A stretch of 64,000 nucleotides of DNA from Alphaproteobacteria bacterium (GTDB lineage: Bacteria; Pseudomonadota; Alphaproteobacteria; Micropepsales; Micropepsaceae). Both the position numbers and the translations under genes were made by a program. Below the pieces are notes generated by a model. That model made no database searches. It was not told where the DNA came from and was given only the letters and a program-made list of their open reading frames with translations. The first letter of the stretch is position 1. Each line of letters starts with the position of its first letter. The stretch covers positions 248,001 to 312,000 of the forward strand of contig JAGWMG010000001.1 in assembly GCA_028871795.1 (NCBI GenBank), read 5' to 3'. Positions 37,935 through 46,953 of the stretch are shown here, one piece after another.

Positions 37935-39222
37935 AGGTCTGGCCGTTGATGTGAACCGCGTGCAGCAGGCGTCGTGGATCGACGAAGCTGTCCTCTTGGC
38001 CTTCCTGCTTCTGGCGTTCGTTGGTCTCTCGCCCTTCGCCGTTCACGCGCCGGCGGTCACCGCGTTCGGAGAGGTCGGCACCACCGGAGCGGGGGATATG
38101 GCACGGCAATTGTGCTACCTCGCCGTATTTGTCGCCATTGTCATCGGCGCGCTCAGAACTCTCAGGATGGAGGCGCTTTCGCTGGTGCCGCTTCTGCTGG
38201 CGCTGCTGCTGACTTGGTGTTTGTTGAGCGCGGCATGGTCCGGCGAACCGGGCGTGACGCTGCGCCGCGCGGGACTTGCGGTCGTCCTGGTGATCTCCGC
38301 GATGCTGAGCGTGGAAACCGTGGGCGCCGGGCGCGCGCTCGTCTTGTGGCGCTGGGTTCTCGCGGGCGTCCTGATCGTAAATATCGCCTCCATACATTTC
38401 ATTCCTCAGGCCGTGCACCTTCCGGGCGACGCCGACCCGAACCTGCTGGGCGATTGGCGGGGGCTTTACGGCCACAAGAATATCGCTGGCTCCGTTGGCG
38501 CGATGACGGCCATCGTGTTCCTGTTCTCGCCGCGCCCTTCTCCCGGCGTGTTTCGCACCTTGCTGGACGCGGCGATCACCGCCGCGGCGGTCGGCTTCAC
38601 GGTGATGACTCGTTCGAAGTCCTCGCTTGGTCTGTTGGCGGTCGCGCTTCTTGCCGGCGCCGTCTATCGCATCGCCTGGAAAAGGAACTTGGACCGCACG
38701 ATCGTCGTCGTGGGCGGCGCTCTGCTGGCGACCATCGTCTTGGTCTTCGTGCTTGCCGATCAATCGATAATCGCGCGTTTTTTCGAGGATCCGCAGGAGT
38801 TCACGGGTCGCACCGAGATATGGGCCGCCGAGATCGCCTACATCCGCGATCACGCCCTGCTGGGCGCCGGCTTCGGCACCTTCTCCGACACCGGCGGCTT
38901 GTCGCCGCTGCACAATTACGTCGGCAGCTCGTGGGTCGGCGAGGCGAGCCACGGTCACAACGGGTATCTTCAACTGCTCGTGACCATCGGCGCGATAGGA
39001 TTTCTTCTTGCTCTTGCCGGGCTCGTCGCGGCGCCTGCACTGGCGTTGTGGAGGCGCGGCGGCGACATCGAGATGAAGTCGCTGCTGGTCGCCTTGTTTG
39101 CATTTCTGCTGTTGCACAATCTCATGGAAACCGACTTTCTCGAGGGCGACGGCGTGACCTGGGTCGGCTATCTGCTGATGCTCGCCATGCTCGGCAATCT
39201 CGGTCGCCGCGGACTTGCCTGA
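37924..39222 (+). CDS. O-antigen ligase / Wzy-like polymerase membrane protein
   Basis: 432 residues, about ten hydrophobic helices, with the large periplasmic loop of the Wzy_C/WaaL family: FTGRTEIWAAEIAYIRDHAL near 299 and GAGFGTFSDTGG near 319, followed by SHGHNGYLQLLVTIG near 342 (conserved His region). In a Wzx/Wzz operon like this one, a Wzy-type polymerase or ExoQ-like protein is expected, and no other candidate is present. Ligase versus polymerase cannot be decided from sequence alone. It is coupled to both neighbours by overlapping start and stop codons. Confidence 0.83.
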   Translation: MANEGLAVDVNRVQQASWIDEAVLLAFLLLAFVGLSPFAVHAPAVTAFGEVGTTGAGDMARQLCYLAVFVAIVIGALRTLRMEALSLVPLLLALLLTWCLLSAAWSGEPGVTLRRAGLAVVLVISAMLSVETVGAGRALVLWRWVLAGVLIVNIASIHFIPQAVHLPGDADPNLLGDWRGLYGHKNIAGSVGAMTAIVFLFSPRPSPGVFRTLLDAAITAAAVGFTVMTRSKSSLGLLAVALLAGAVYRIAWKRNLDRTIVVVGGALLATIVLVFVLADQSIIARFFEDPQEFTGRTEIWAAEIAYIRDHALLGAGFGTFSDTGGLSPLHNYVGSSWVGEASHGHNGYLQLLVTIGAIGFLLALAGLVAAPALALWRRGGDIEMKSLLVALFAFLLLHNLMETDFLEGDGVTWVGYLLMLAMLGNLGRRGLA

Positions 39223-40148
39223 TGACGCCGTTCTTTTCGGTGGTGATCCCCGTTTACAACCGCACGGTGCCGCTGCGCCAGGCCCTGCGGTCGGTCTTGG
39301 CGCAGACGGAGCAGGACTTCGAGATCGTTGTCGTCGACGACGGTTCCAACGACGATCCACGGCGCGTGGTCGAAGAGGTTTCCGATCCGCGCATCGTTTT
39401 CATCCGCCAGGAAAATCGCGGCGGCGGTGCGGCGCGCAACACCGGCATCGGCAAGGCGCGCGGACGTTATATCGCGTTCCTGGACTCCGACGACCGTTTT
39501 TTGCCCTACCATCTCGTAACCATGCGCAGGCTCTTGGAACACACCACCCGGACGGCAGGCTATGCGCGGATCGTCGTCGACCGCGGCGAGGGCCGCCTGT
39601 TCCTCAAGCCGCCGCGCGCGATCGGCGAGGGCGAGGACATGGCGACATATCTTCTGTGCGACCGCGGATTCATCCCCACCAGCACCGTCGTGGTGGAACG
39701 GAACGCAGCCGAGGCGATCCGTTATCACGAGAATCTGCCCGCCGCCGAGGATACGGATTTTGCCATTCGCCTGGCGCTTGCCGGCATCCGTTTCGTGATG
39801 GCCGAGGAGCCCGGCGCGCATTGTAACGACGTCAGCGACCCCAGCCGCTTATCGGCGGGCCGCAAGGGCGCGACGATGCGCCAATGGATCGAGGAACTTC
39901 GGCCGCGCATTCCGCAGAAAGCCTATTACGGTTGCCTCGGCTGGGCCTACGCGAAACATGTGGCGACGAGCGACCGCTTCGCCGCGCTGAAGCTCTTCAT
40001 GGCGGCGCTGATACGCGGCTGCTATCGCCCGCCGCTGGCCGGGATCGTCTTCCTGCAGATTTTTCTTTCCGATCGGATGTATCGGAAAATGGCCGATGCC
40101 GCGATTGCGCGTCTGGGCGCGGGCTTGCGACGAGGACCGGGTTCTTAG
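39222..40148 (+). CDS. Family-2 glycosyltransferase
   Basis: 308 residues. Textbook GT2 N terminus: FSVVIPVYNRTVPLRQALRS at 5-24, FEIVVVDDGSNDDP near 35, the RNTGIGKARGRYIAFLDSDD block near 72-91 with the DSD metal motif, and AAEDTDFAIRLALAG near 174 (catalytic ED). The remaining ~110 residues are helical and include a hydrophobic stretch (LAGIVFLQIFLSD). It starts with a TGATG overlap on the ligase/polymerase gene. An 87-bp gap follows before the ATP-grasp gene. Confidence 0.9.
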   Translation: MTPFFSVVIPVYNRTVPLRQALRSVLAQTEQDFEIVVVDDGSNDDPRRVVEEVSDPRIVFIRQENRGGGAARNTGIGKARGRYIAFLDSDDRFLPYHLVTMRRLLEHTTRTAGYARIVVDRGEGRLFLKPPRAIGEGEDMATYLLCDRGFIPTSTVVVERNAAEAIRYHENLPAAEDTDFAIRLALAGIRFVMAEEPGAHCNDVSDPSRLSAGRKGATMRQWIEELRPRIPQKAYYGCLGWAYAKHVATSDRFAALKLFMAALIRGCYRPPLAGIVFLQIFLSDRMYRKMADAAIARLGAGLRRGPGS

Positions 40149-40235
40149 CGTTCCGTTTTGAAACAAGTCCCGGCGCCGACGGGACGACCGGCGCATTTAT
40201 GGAAGGTTGACCCTCGTCCCTTATGCTGCCGCAAC

Positions 40236-41438
40236 ATGACGCAGAAAATTCTTCTGGCGACAACCGTCAAATGGCCGTCGGCCGCTTACCTTGCCGGCGC
40301 CTTCGCCGCGTTTGGCTGCTTTGTCGAAGCGGTATTCCCGCGTGGTCATGTGCTGGGCGTGAGCCGGCATCTCGGCCGCGCACATATCTATCATCCGTTA
40401 CGGCCGCATTCCTCGTTTGTGGCGGCCATTACCGCCTCGAGCCCGGATCTGGTCATTCCTTGCGACGACCGCGCCGTATTGCGCCTCTTGTCGATTCAGG
40501 CAGCGGCGCCGGAGCTTTCGGCGCTGCTGGCCGAATCGTTGGGCAAGATCGAGTCCTATCCGCTGATGATGGCGCGCGGCCGCGCCAGCGCCATTGCGCA
40601 AGCCGAAGGGATTTCCACGCCGCTGACCGCGACGGCGGCGGACGAAAGCGAACTCGCGCGCGCTTTGGAGTTCGTGGGGTTGCCGGCGGTGTTGAAGGCG
40701 GATGGCAGTTGGGGCGGCGACGGCGTCGCCGTCGCACGGACGCAGGAAGAAGCGGGCCGGATTTTTCACAGACTTGCGGGTCCCCCGTCCAGGCCTCGAA
40801 GCCTTGCGCGCGCGGTCCTGCGCCAGGACCTGCATTTTCTGCATGAAGCGCTCGCTCCAAAGGCGGCGGCGGTCGAGGTGCAGCAGTTCATCGCGGGCGG
40901 GCCCGCGACCAGCGCCTTTGTCTGCCGCGACGGGAAAGTGCTCGCGTCAATTCACATGGACGTCGTGGAGTCACGGGGGCCGACGGGACCCGCTTCTCTG
41001 ATCCGGCAGACGGATTGCAGCCGGATGGACGAGGCGGTCCGCCGGATTGCTCGCCGGTTCGCGCTCAACGGCCTGCATGGGCTGGATTTCGTCCGCGACC
41101 AACGCGGCGTCCCGCATCTCATCGAAATCAATCCCCGCGCCACTCAGATCTGCCATCTGGCCTTGGGGGCAGGCCACGATCTTCCGTCGGCGCTTCTCGG
41201 CCTGCCGCCGCGGCCGATTACCGTCGACAAGCCTCTGATTGCACTCTTCCCGCAGGCGTGGTTACAGGGACGCCTCGCGCCGGACGCTCGAGCCGCTTAT
41301 CTGGATGTGCCTTGGAATGATCCCGCAGTTCTCGCCGCCCTTGCCGCGGCGACGCCAGACGAGCCTGCCCGGGCGCTCCAATTCTTAACTGGCGGACTTG
41401 CGCCGAACCGCACAAGGCCAAGCGGGCTGCGGCTTTAG
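40236..41438 (+). CDS. ATP-grasp carboxylate-amine/thiol ligase-like protein in polysaccharide cluster
   Basis: 400 residues. The N-terminal ~100 form a Rossmann-like pre-ATP-grasp domain (DLVIPCDDRAVLRLL near 76). The ATP-grasp region includes GLPAVLKADGSWGGDGVAVA near 150, VEVQQFIAGGPATSAF near 216 and LHGLDFVRDQRGVPHLIEIN followed by PRATQ near 288-312 (Mg-binding Glu-x-Asn). Such enzymes form amide, peptide or similar bonds through acyl phosphates. The location after polysaccharide glycosyltransferases suggests a non-sugar decoration, for example an aminoacyl substituent, but this is inference. The ATG at 40236 was chosen for the conserved start; no strong ribosome-binding site is seen. 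Confidence 0.78.
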   Translation: MTQKILLATTVKWPSAAYLAGAFAAFGCFVEAVFPRGHVLGVSRHLGRAHIYHPLRPHSSFVAAITASSPDLVIPCDDRAVLRLLSIQAAAPELSALLAESLGKIESYPLMMARGRASAIAQAEGISTPLTATAADESELARALEFVGLPAVLKADGSWGGDGVAVARTQEEAGRIFHRLAGPPSRPRSLARAVLRQDLHFLHEALAPKAAAVEVQQFIAGGPATSAFVCRDGKVLASIHMDVVESRGPTGPASLIRQTDCSRMDEAVRRIARRFALNGLHGLDFVRDQRGVPHLIEINPRATQICHLALGAGHDLPSALLGLPPRPITVDKPLIALFPQAWLQGRLAPDARAAYLDVPWNDPAVLAALAAATPDEPARALQFLTGGLAPNRTRPSGLRL

Positions 41439-41553
41439 GACGATCGGGAGCGCCCAGAGCGTTAACCATTCGTCAGCCCAATCGGGAGAGACTCAGGTTA
41501 AAGGCGCCGAAGGGAGGCTTGCAGCCGACTGGAAGCTCGAGACAACACGGTCC

Positions 41554-43662
41554 ATGGCCATCGACATATCCGCCTCAGCTTTTGCTCCTCCGGCGCCTGC
41601 CACAGCATCCTTTGGCGTCGGCGATTTCCTGCGCGTGCTGGACGAGCGCCGCAGTTTGATCCGCAACATCACGCTGGGGGTCGCTGCCCTGACCTTGGCA
41701 GTGCTGCTGTACCTGCCGACGCTGTATTCGTCGTCTGCCGTCATCATGCTCGACCAGCGCAAGAACAACGTGGCCGACTTGTCTTCGGTGCTGTCCGCCC
41801 TGCCGACCGATCCGTCATCGGTGCAGAATCAAATTCAGGTCTTGTCATCGCGCGATCTGGCGCAACGCGTCATTGGCAAACTCAAGCTTTACGACGACCC
41901 GGAATTCAATCCGGCTTTGAACAGGAACGGCGCGCCGGGCATCCGCGATTTTGTCCGCTGGTTGAATCCGGCAAGCCCGCCACCCCGGAGCGCAAGCGCC
42001 GATCTCGAACGCGACGAAATCGTCGACACGTTCCTCAACCGTCTCGACGTGAGCGCGCTGGGCCTGTCGACGTCGATCACCGTGACATTTGCTTCGCGCG
42101 ATCCCGAGAAGGCCGCCTTGATCGCCAATACGCTTGCGGACGCCTACACCGAGGACCAGATCGACATCAAAGTCGCAGCCGCGCGCAAGGCGACGCAATG
42201 GTTGACCGACCGCATGGGTCAGCTGGCGCAACAAGTCCAGGCCGGGGAAAGCGCGGTTGCGCAATACAAGGCGGCGCACGATCTCGTGGAGTCGGCACAA
42301 GGCAATTCGCTGGTCGACCAGCAGCTTGTCGCGATTAATGCCCAGCTGATCGAGGCGCAATCGGACCTGGCGGAAAAAAAGGCGACATACGACCACGTCC
42401 AGGCGCTGCTGCGCTCGGGAAACGCTGCGGATATTTCCCAGGTCGTTTCCTCGGCCCTGATCGTGCAGTTACGAACGCAGGAAGCCGACCTTATTCGTCA
42501 GGAAGCCGATCTTTCGACGCGTTACGGCCGCAACCATCCCAAGATGCTCGCGATCCAGACACAAAAGCGGGACCTGGAAAGCAAGGTCACGCAGGAGGCG
42601 GCGCGTATCGCCGGCTCGATCGCCAACGATCTGGCGGTCGCTCATGCGCACGTCGATTCGATCGCGGCGAGCCTTGCCCGCGTGGAAAAGCACGCCGCGA
42701 GCGACGATATTGCGCGCGTCAAGCTGAACGCGCTCGAAGCCAATCTGGCCTCCACGCGCGCCATGTACGAATCGTTTGTCACGCGCCTTCGCGCCACGCA
42801 GGACCAGGACGATCTGCAGAATCCGGAAGCGCGGATCATTTCCAGGGCTCCCATACCGACCGCGCCGTCCTCGCCGAAGCGTCTCTTGTTCTTCGCTGCA
42901 TCACTGCCGGCTGGTCTGATGTTGGGGCTCTTGGCGGCGCTGCTGGCGGAGCGGTTTCAGGCGCCTCTGCCGCGGCAGGGACGTTTCTTCGAACGGCTGG
43001 CGCCCGCCCAGGCAAGGCCGTTTCCCGCGCTTTTGGGCGAACTTCCGGCTACTTCGGACTTCCGCGCCGCCGATTTTGTCGTCGACAACCCTGGGGCTCG
43101 CTACAGCCAGGCCTTGTCGTTTCTTTTGGACCGCATCGCTCGGCGGCCGGGTTGGATCGTCAGTTTGACCGCGCCCGGCTCGGATGCGGGAAAGTCGGTG
43201 ATCGCGCTTTCCCTGGCGCGCGTGGCCGCAAGCCGAGGCCTGCGTACGGTCCTGCTGGACGGCAATTTTAACCAGCCCGTGATTGCCCGCGCCGCAGGTT
43301 TTGGCACCGCTCCCGACGGTATCGCGGAACTGCTGGGCGGATCGCTGCCGTTGTCGCGCGTCCTCTCAAGGGACCCAAGATCGGGCGCATTCCTGTTGTC
43401 GGCGGCACGTCCGGCGGCTGTGGCGCAACAGCTGTGGACGTCGCCCAAGATGGCGGAACTGCTGAGCTATTTTCGCCGGAATTGCGATCTTGTGATTGTG
43501 GACGGCGCGCCCGCAATGGCCGATATGCCCTTCCTGGGGCGGCTCTGCGACCAGGTTGTCCTCGTCGCACAGGCGCGTGCGTCTCAAGCGGTTCTGGAGC
43601 ATGCCCTGCATGCGCTTCATGCCTTCGGGGTGGCTCAACCTGGACTCGTTATCACCCGATAG
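41554..43662 (+). CDS. Wzz-type polysaccharide co-polymerase fused to a divergent BY-kinase domain
   Basis: 702 residues. A Wzz/chain-length domain with membrane helices near 37-56 and 446-466 flanks a long periplasmic coiled coil (about 200-430, with QAGESAVAQYKAAHDLVESA). The cytoplasmic C-terminal domain resembles the GumC/ExoP tyrosine-kinase ATPase: APGSDAGKS (540-548) as Walker A, LLDGNFNQP near 567-575 as A', and DLVIVDGAP near 645-653 as Walker B. Walker A carries extra residues compared with PGxGKS, A' lacks its second Asp and basic residues, and there is no C-terminal Tyr cluster. It probably controls chain length; kinase activity is doubtful. It lies 115 bp after the ATP-grasp gene. 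Confidence 0.85.
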   Translation: MAIDISASAFAPPAPATASFGVGDFLRVLDERRSLIRNITLGVAALTLAVLLYLPTLYSSSAVIMLDQRKNNVADLSSVLSALPTDPSSVQNQIQVLSSRDLAQRVIGKLKLYDDPEFNPALNRNGAPGIRDFVRWLNPASPPPRSASADLERDEIVDTFLNRLDVSALGLSTSITVTFASRDPEKAALIANTLADAYTEDQIDIKVAAARKATQWLTDRMGQLAQQVQAGESAVAQYKAAHDLVESAQGNSLVDQQLVAINAQLIEAQSDLAEKKATYDHVQALLRSGNAADISQVVSSALIVQLRTQEADLIRQEADLSTRYGRNHPKMLAIQTQKRDLESKVTQEAARIAGSIANDLAVAHAHVDSIAASLARVEKHAASDDIARVKLNALEANLASTRAMYESFVTRLRATQDQDDLQNPEARIISRAPIPTAPSSPKRLLFFAASLPAGLMLGLLAALLAERFQAPLPRQGRFFERLAPAQARPFPALLGELPATSDFRAADFVVDNPGARYSQALSFLLDRIARRPGWIVSLTAPGSDAGKSVIALSLARVAASRGLRTVLLDGNFNQPVIARAAGFGTAPDGIAELLGGSLPLSRVLSRDPRSGAFLLSAARPAAVAQQLWTSPKMAELLSYFRRNCDLVIVDGAPAMADMPFLGRLCDQVVLVAQARASQAVLEHALHALHAFGVAQPGLVITR

Positions 43663-43840
43663 AACGCTGGGCCCGCTTGACATTTTGCCCCGGGGGCGGT
43701 TCATACGCCGCGCGTTCAGGGTAACCATCTTGCAGAAATTCGGATTGAGTTTTCCGCGATAAATGAGATATGCGGAACACAGGATCGTGCCTTCCTCGGA
43801 CGCAGCCAATTTTCACCAGCGGTAGCAAAGCGAACCCCAC

Positions 43841-44476
43841 ATGAGCGAAACGCCTTCCGTGAGCCCAACACATTCCGCGCCGGCGCGTATGGCGACTGCC
43901 ATCGGCGGTCTGCCTCCCGCGTTGACACGCATCGCGGTCTTCCTCGCCGTCTTCGTCATCGGCGGGGTCGGCGGCTGGATCGGCCGCGGTGTTCTGGCCG
44001 GGCCCGCCGACGTGCCGACCATGAACGTCTTTCAGGATTGGCGGCTGTTTTGCCCCGCGAGCAAGGACAAGGACTCGTCCTGTGAGATGAGCCAGGATGT
44101 GATCAATCAGCAGGCCGGCATGCGCGTGGCGCGGCTGGTCATGGCCAGGGACAAGGACAAGAGCATGGTGTTGGCCATCACCGTGCCGTTGCAGGTTCTC
44201 CTGGAACCGGGCATGGGGCTTAAGATCGGCGACGATCAGGTGCGCGTGTATCAGTACAAGACTTGCACGGAAGCCGGCTGCCTTTCGATCATCCCGGTGA
44301 ACGATCAACTCGAGGCGGCTCTTTCGAAGTCGCAGAGTGGCGGCGTCGACGTCGCCCAGCCTAATGGAAAAGCCGTGGAACTGCCGTTCTCGATGAAGGG
44401 CTATGTCGAGTCCTACAAAGCGTTCTTGAGCAACGAATCCAAACGCAAGTCCTGGTGGCGGAGATTATGGTCATGA
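43841..44476 (+). CDS. IalB-family (invasion-associated locus B) membrane-anchored protein
   Basis: 211 residues. A single N-terminal membrane helix (RIAVFLAVFVIGGVGGWIG, about 30-48) is followed by an IalB domain: NVFQDWRLFC, SCEMSQDV, an AITVPLQVLLEPGMGLKI segment and YKTCTEAGCLSIIPV, with paired cysteines likely to form disulfides in the periplasm. IalB proteins are widespread in alphaproteobacteria, and their function outside Bartonella invasion is unclear. The gene is followed by a second IalB gene with an ATGA overlap, so they form a pair. The end is basic (SKRKSWWRRLWS). Confidence 0.8.
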   Translation: MSETPSVSPTHSAPARMATAIGGLPPALTRIAVFLAVFVIGGVGGWIGRGVLAGPADVPTMNVFQDWRLFCPASKDKDSSCEMSQDVINQQAGMRVARLVMARDKDKSMVLAITVPLQVLLEPGMGLKIGDDQVRVYQYKTCTEAGCLSIIPVNDQLEAALSKSQSGGVDVAQPNGKAVELPFSMKGYVESYKAFLSNESKRKSWWRRLWS

Positions 44477-45090
44477 AGTCGGTTCGTATTCGATTTGCCG
44501 GTCTCTGTGCCGGCGTTGCGGCGCTTTCGCTTCTCACGGGCGCGGCGTCGGCGAAGGCCGCCGCTCCGGCGAAGACCGCCCCGCCGGTGTCCGCCGATGC
44601 CGGCAAGCCCGCCCAGCCGACCGAATCCAAGGACTTCGGCGATTGGACCGTACGCTGCTATCCGGCTTCTACGGGAACGCCTTGCGAGATGATCGAACTG
44701 CTGGTGAACAAGAAATCCGGCAGGCGCGTCCTTGGCGTGCTGATTGTCTATAATCCGTCGAACAATCAAAACGTGATGCAGGTCGCGATGCCGCTGGGCG
44801 TGATGCTGCAGAACGGCGCCGTGCTGAACGCCGACACCTACACGTCCGGCGTCCTGCACTATCGCCTTTGCGACATGCAGGGTTGCTATGCTCTCACGGC
44901 ATTGGACGATGGCGCGATCAAGGCGCTTGGACGTGCGACCAAGGCGCAAATGAATATCGTGTCCGCGGACGGCAAGAAGTTCGACATCGGCTTTTCGTTG
45001 AACGGATTCACCGCGGCCCATAGCGCGCTGATGGACATGACGCGCAAAGCGCCGCCCCCGGCGGCGCCTTCCGCACCACCGGGTCAGTAA
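44473..45090 (+). CDS. IalB-family periplasmic protein
   Basis: 205 residues with a cleavable signal peptide (MKSVRIRFAGLCAGVAALSL, cleavage near ASA-KA) and an Ala/Pro-rich linker. The IalB domain follows: FGDWTVRCYP, PCEMIELLV, VAMPLGVMLQNGAVL and YRLCDMQGCYALTAL. It is a diverged tandem paralogue of the preceding gene, sharing the DW...C, CEM and C-x4-C positions. ATG 44473 overlaps the upstream stop (ATGA); upstream in-frame ATGs at 44467 and 44455 are alternatives. The tail is Pro-rich (PPPAAPSAPPGQ). Function unknown; periplasmic or outer-surface location is inferred. Confidence 0.8.
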   Translation: MKSVRIRFAGLCAGVAALSLLTGAASAKAAAPAKTAPPVSADAGKPAQPTESKDFGDWTVRCYPASTGTPCEMIELLVNKKSGRRVLGVLIVYNPSNNQNVMQVAMPLGVMLQNGAVLNADTYTSGVLHYRLCDMQGCYALTALDDGAIKALGRATKAQMNIVSADGKKFDIGFSLNGFTAAHSALMDMTRKAPPPAAPSAPPGQ

Positions 45091-45353
45091 GCTTCCCGGC
45101 GGACTTCACCACGCCAGACGGCTCGCCGGGAGCTTGGCGTTCCGTATCTGTTCCGTAGTTTTGGAATGAGCAGTCGGCCGACACCCACGGCGCATCGGAC
45201 GCACGCGACTCGGTTTCGCGACAATTCGGACAAATTTCCCGAAAACCGCTCTGCTATCTCCATATATGTCTAGAATTCCCTGCCGTGTCGGAAGATTCGT
45301 AGGGGAACTGCGCAGCCGTCGCGCACGGTCGCGAGCCAGCATCGGAATATCGC

Positions 45354-46916
45354 ATGAGAAGCCAAGGCGACGAGACGAACCGCTTTCAAGCCGCGGCCGA
45401 AGACGCCCGCCGCAATTTTGAAGAGGCGCGGCATCGTTTCGAGGAGACTGGAGCTCGCATCGAGCCTTATCTGAGGAAGGCCGAAGGAGTTCTGAGCGGA
45501 GTCAGGGGTTGGTGTTCGAACCATCTGCCGGGCGGGGAACGCACGATGTGGGTTGCGCTTGGGCTTATCCTGCTCGTGGTCTTCGTATGGGCGATACTCC
45601 CGGGCAATGGCGGTGGCAATCAGGGAGGCTTCGGCACGGGCGGCCCGCAGCCTGTCGGCGTCGCCGTTGCCGCCAAGGGCGACATCGAAATCACGCTCGA
45701 CGCGCTTGGTACCGTCACGCCGATCGCGACCGTCACCGTCAGGCCGCAGGTGAGCGGCCAGCTTGTGCGCGTCGATTTTCTGGAAGGTCATGTCGTGAAG
45801 GCCGGCGATCTTCTTGCCGAAATTGATCCGCGCACCTTTCGAGCGGCACTCGATCAGGCCAAGGGCCAATTGGCGCGCGATCAAGCCGCGCTCGTCAATG
45901 CGCGTCTCGATCAGAAACGGCAGCAGGCGCTGTTCGCGGCAAGCGCGACGTCGCAGCAGGCGCTCGACACGCAGGAGGCCCAGGTCAAGCAGGACGAGGG
46001 CGTCGTCAGCGCCGATCGGGCCAGCGTCGAATCCGCTGCGGTCAATCTCGGCTATACGCGCATCGTATCCCCAGTGGCGGGGCTCGCAGGCCTGCGCCAG
46101 GTCGACGTCGGCAACTTCGTCGCTGCCGGGCAGGCGACGGGCATCGTCGTTGTTACGCAATTCGAACCGATTTCCGTGCTCTTCACCGTACCCGAGGACA
46201 ATATCGACACCATCGTTTCGCGCCTGAGGTCCGGCGCCCAGCTTGCCGTCACCGCATATGACCGCAGCCAGACCACAATACTTGCCACGGGCAAGCTGCT
46301 TGCCGTGGATTCGCAGGTCGACACCACGACGGGCACCGTCAAGATGCGTGCGCTCTTCGACAACAAGAACGGCGTGCTGTTCCCCAACCAGTTCGTCAAC
46401 GTACGCCTGCTGGTCGACACCCTGCACGGCCAAATCGTGGTGCCGGCGTCCGCGATCCAACGCGGTTCGCAGGGCGCCTACGTTTTCGTGGTCAAGGCGG
46501 ACCATACGGTCGCGATGCGCGCCGTGACACTCGGCCCGCAACAGGGCGACCGCGTTTCCGTCGTCAAAGGGCTCAATCCTCGCGAAACCGTGGTGACCGA
46601 CGGCGGCGATCGCTTGCGCGACGGCGACGAGGTGACGATTCCGGGCGGCCAGAAGGTCGCGGCTGTGGCGCCGCCGAAAGACGCGTCCGCGCCCCCGGAG
46701 AGCACGCAATCGTCGCGCCGCAACCGCAATTTCACTGTGATGCGCAAGTTGTCGGCGGACGAATGCACGAAGATCCACGCCATGAGCCGGGAAGATCGTA
46801 GCGCGTGGATAAAGGACCATCGTGAAGAGGTGATGCAGCGTCCGGACCAGCCCGGCGGCGGCTGCAAATTCGGCGGCGGTGGTGGAATCGGGACGCGCGG
46901 CAGTGCCGGCAATTGA
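45354..46916 (+). CDS. mdtA: RND efflux periplasmic adaptor subunit (MdtA-like)
   Basis: 520 residues, longer than E. coli MdtA (415). An unusual charged helical N terminus (~65 residues) precedes the membrane anchor MWVALGLILLVVFVWAILPG. Then come the lipoyl half-motifs (VTVRPQVSGQLVRVDFLEGH near 125), a helical hairpin (~165-215), the second lipoyl half (YTRIVSPVAGLAGLRQVDVG) and beta-barrel domains. The C-terminal ~70 residues (RNFTVMRKLSADECTKIHAM onwards, with two Cys and a Gly-rich end) are extra. It bridges the two RND pumps encoded next to the outer-membrane channel. The pump genes follow 37 bp downstream. Confidence 0.9.
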   Translation: MRSQGDETNRFQAAAEDARRNFEEARHRFEETGARIEPYLRKAEGVLSGVRGWCSNHLPGGERTMWVALGLILLVVFVWAILPGNGGGNQGGFGTGGPQPVGVAVAAKGDIEITLDALGTVTPIATVTVRPQVSGQLVRVDFLEGHVVKAGDLLAEIDPRTFRAALDQAKGQLARDQAALVNARLDQKRQQALFAASATSQQALDTQEAQVKQDEGVVSADRASVESAAVNLGYTRIVSPVAGLAGLRQVDVGNFVAAGQATGIVVVTQFEPISVLFTVPEDNIDTIVSRLRSGAQLAVTAYDRSQTTILATGKLLAVDSQVDTTTGTVKMRALFDNKNGVLFPNQFVNVRLLVDTLHGQIVVPASAIQRGSQGAYVFVVKADHTVAMRAVTLGPQQGDRVSVVKGLNPRETVVTDGGDRLRDGDEVTIPGGQKVAAVAPPKDASAPPESTQSSRRNRNFTVMRKLSADECTKIHAMSREDRSAWIKDHREEVMQRPDQPGGGCKFGGGGGIGTRGSAGN

Positions 46917-46953
46917 TGCCGTCGGCCGTGCGGCGTCCTGAGAGCAAATAGAT

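Noticed and set aside
45094..45131. Inverted repeat TCCCGGCG/CGCCGGGA after the second IalB gene as a terminator
   Set aside because: The loop is 22 nt and no T run follows, so I do not call it; it may be a chance or processing hairpin.
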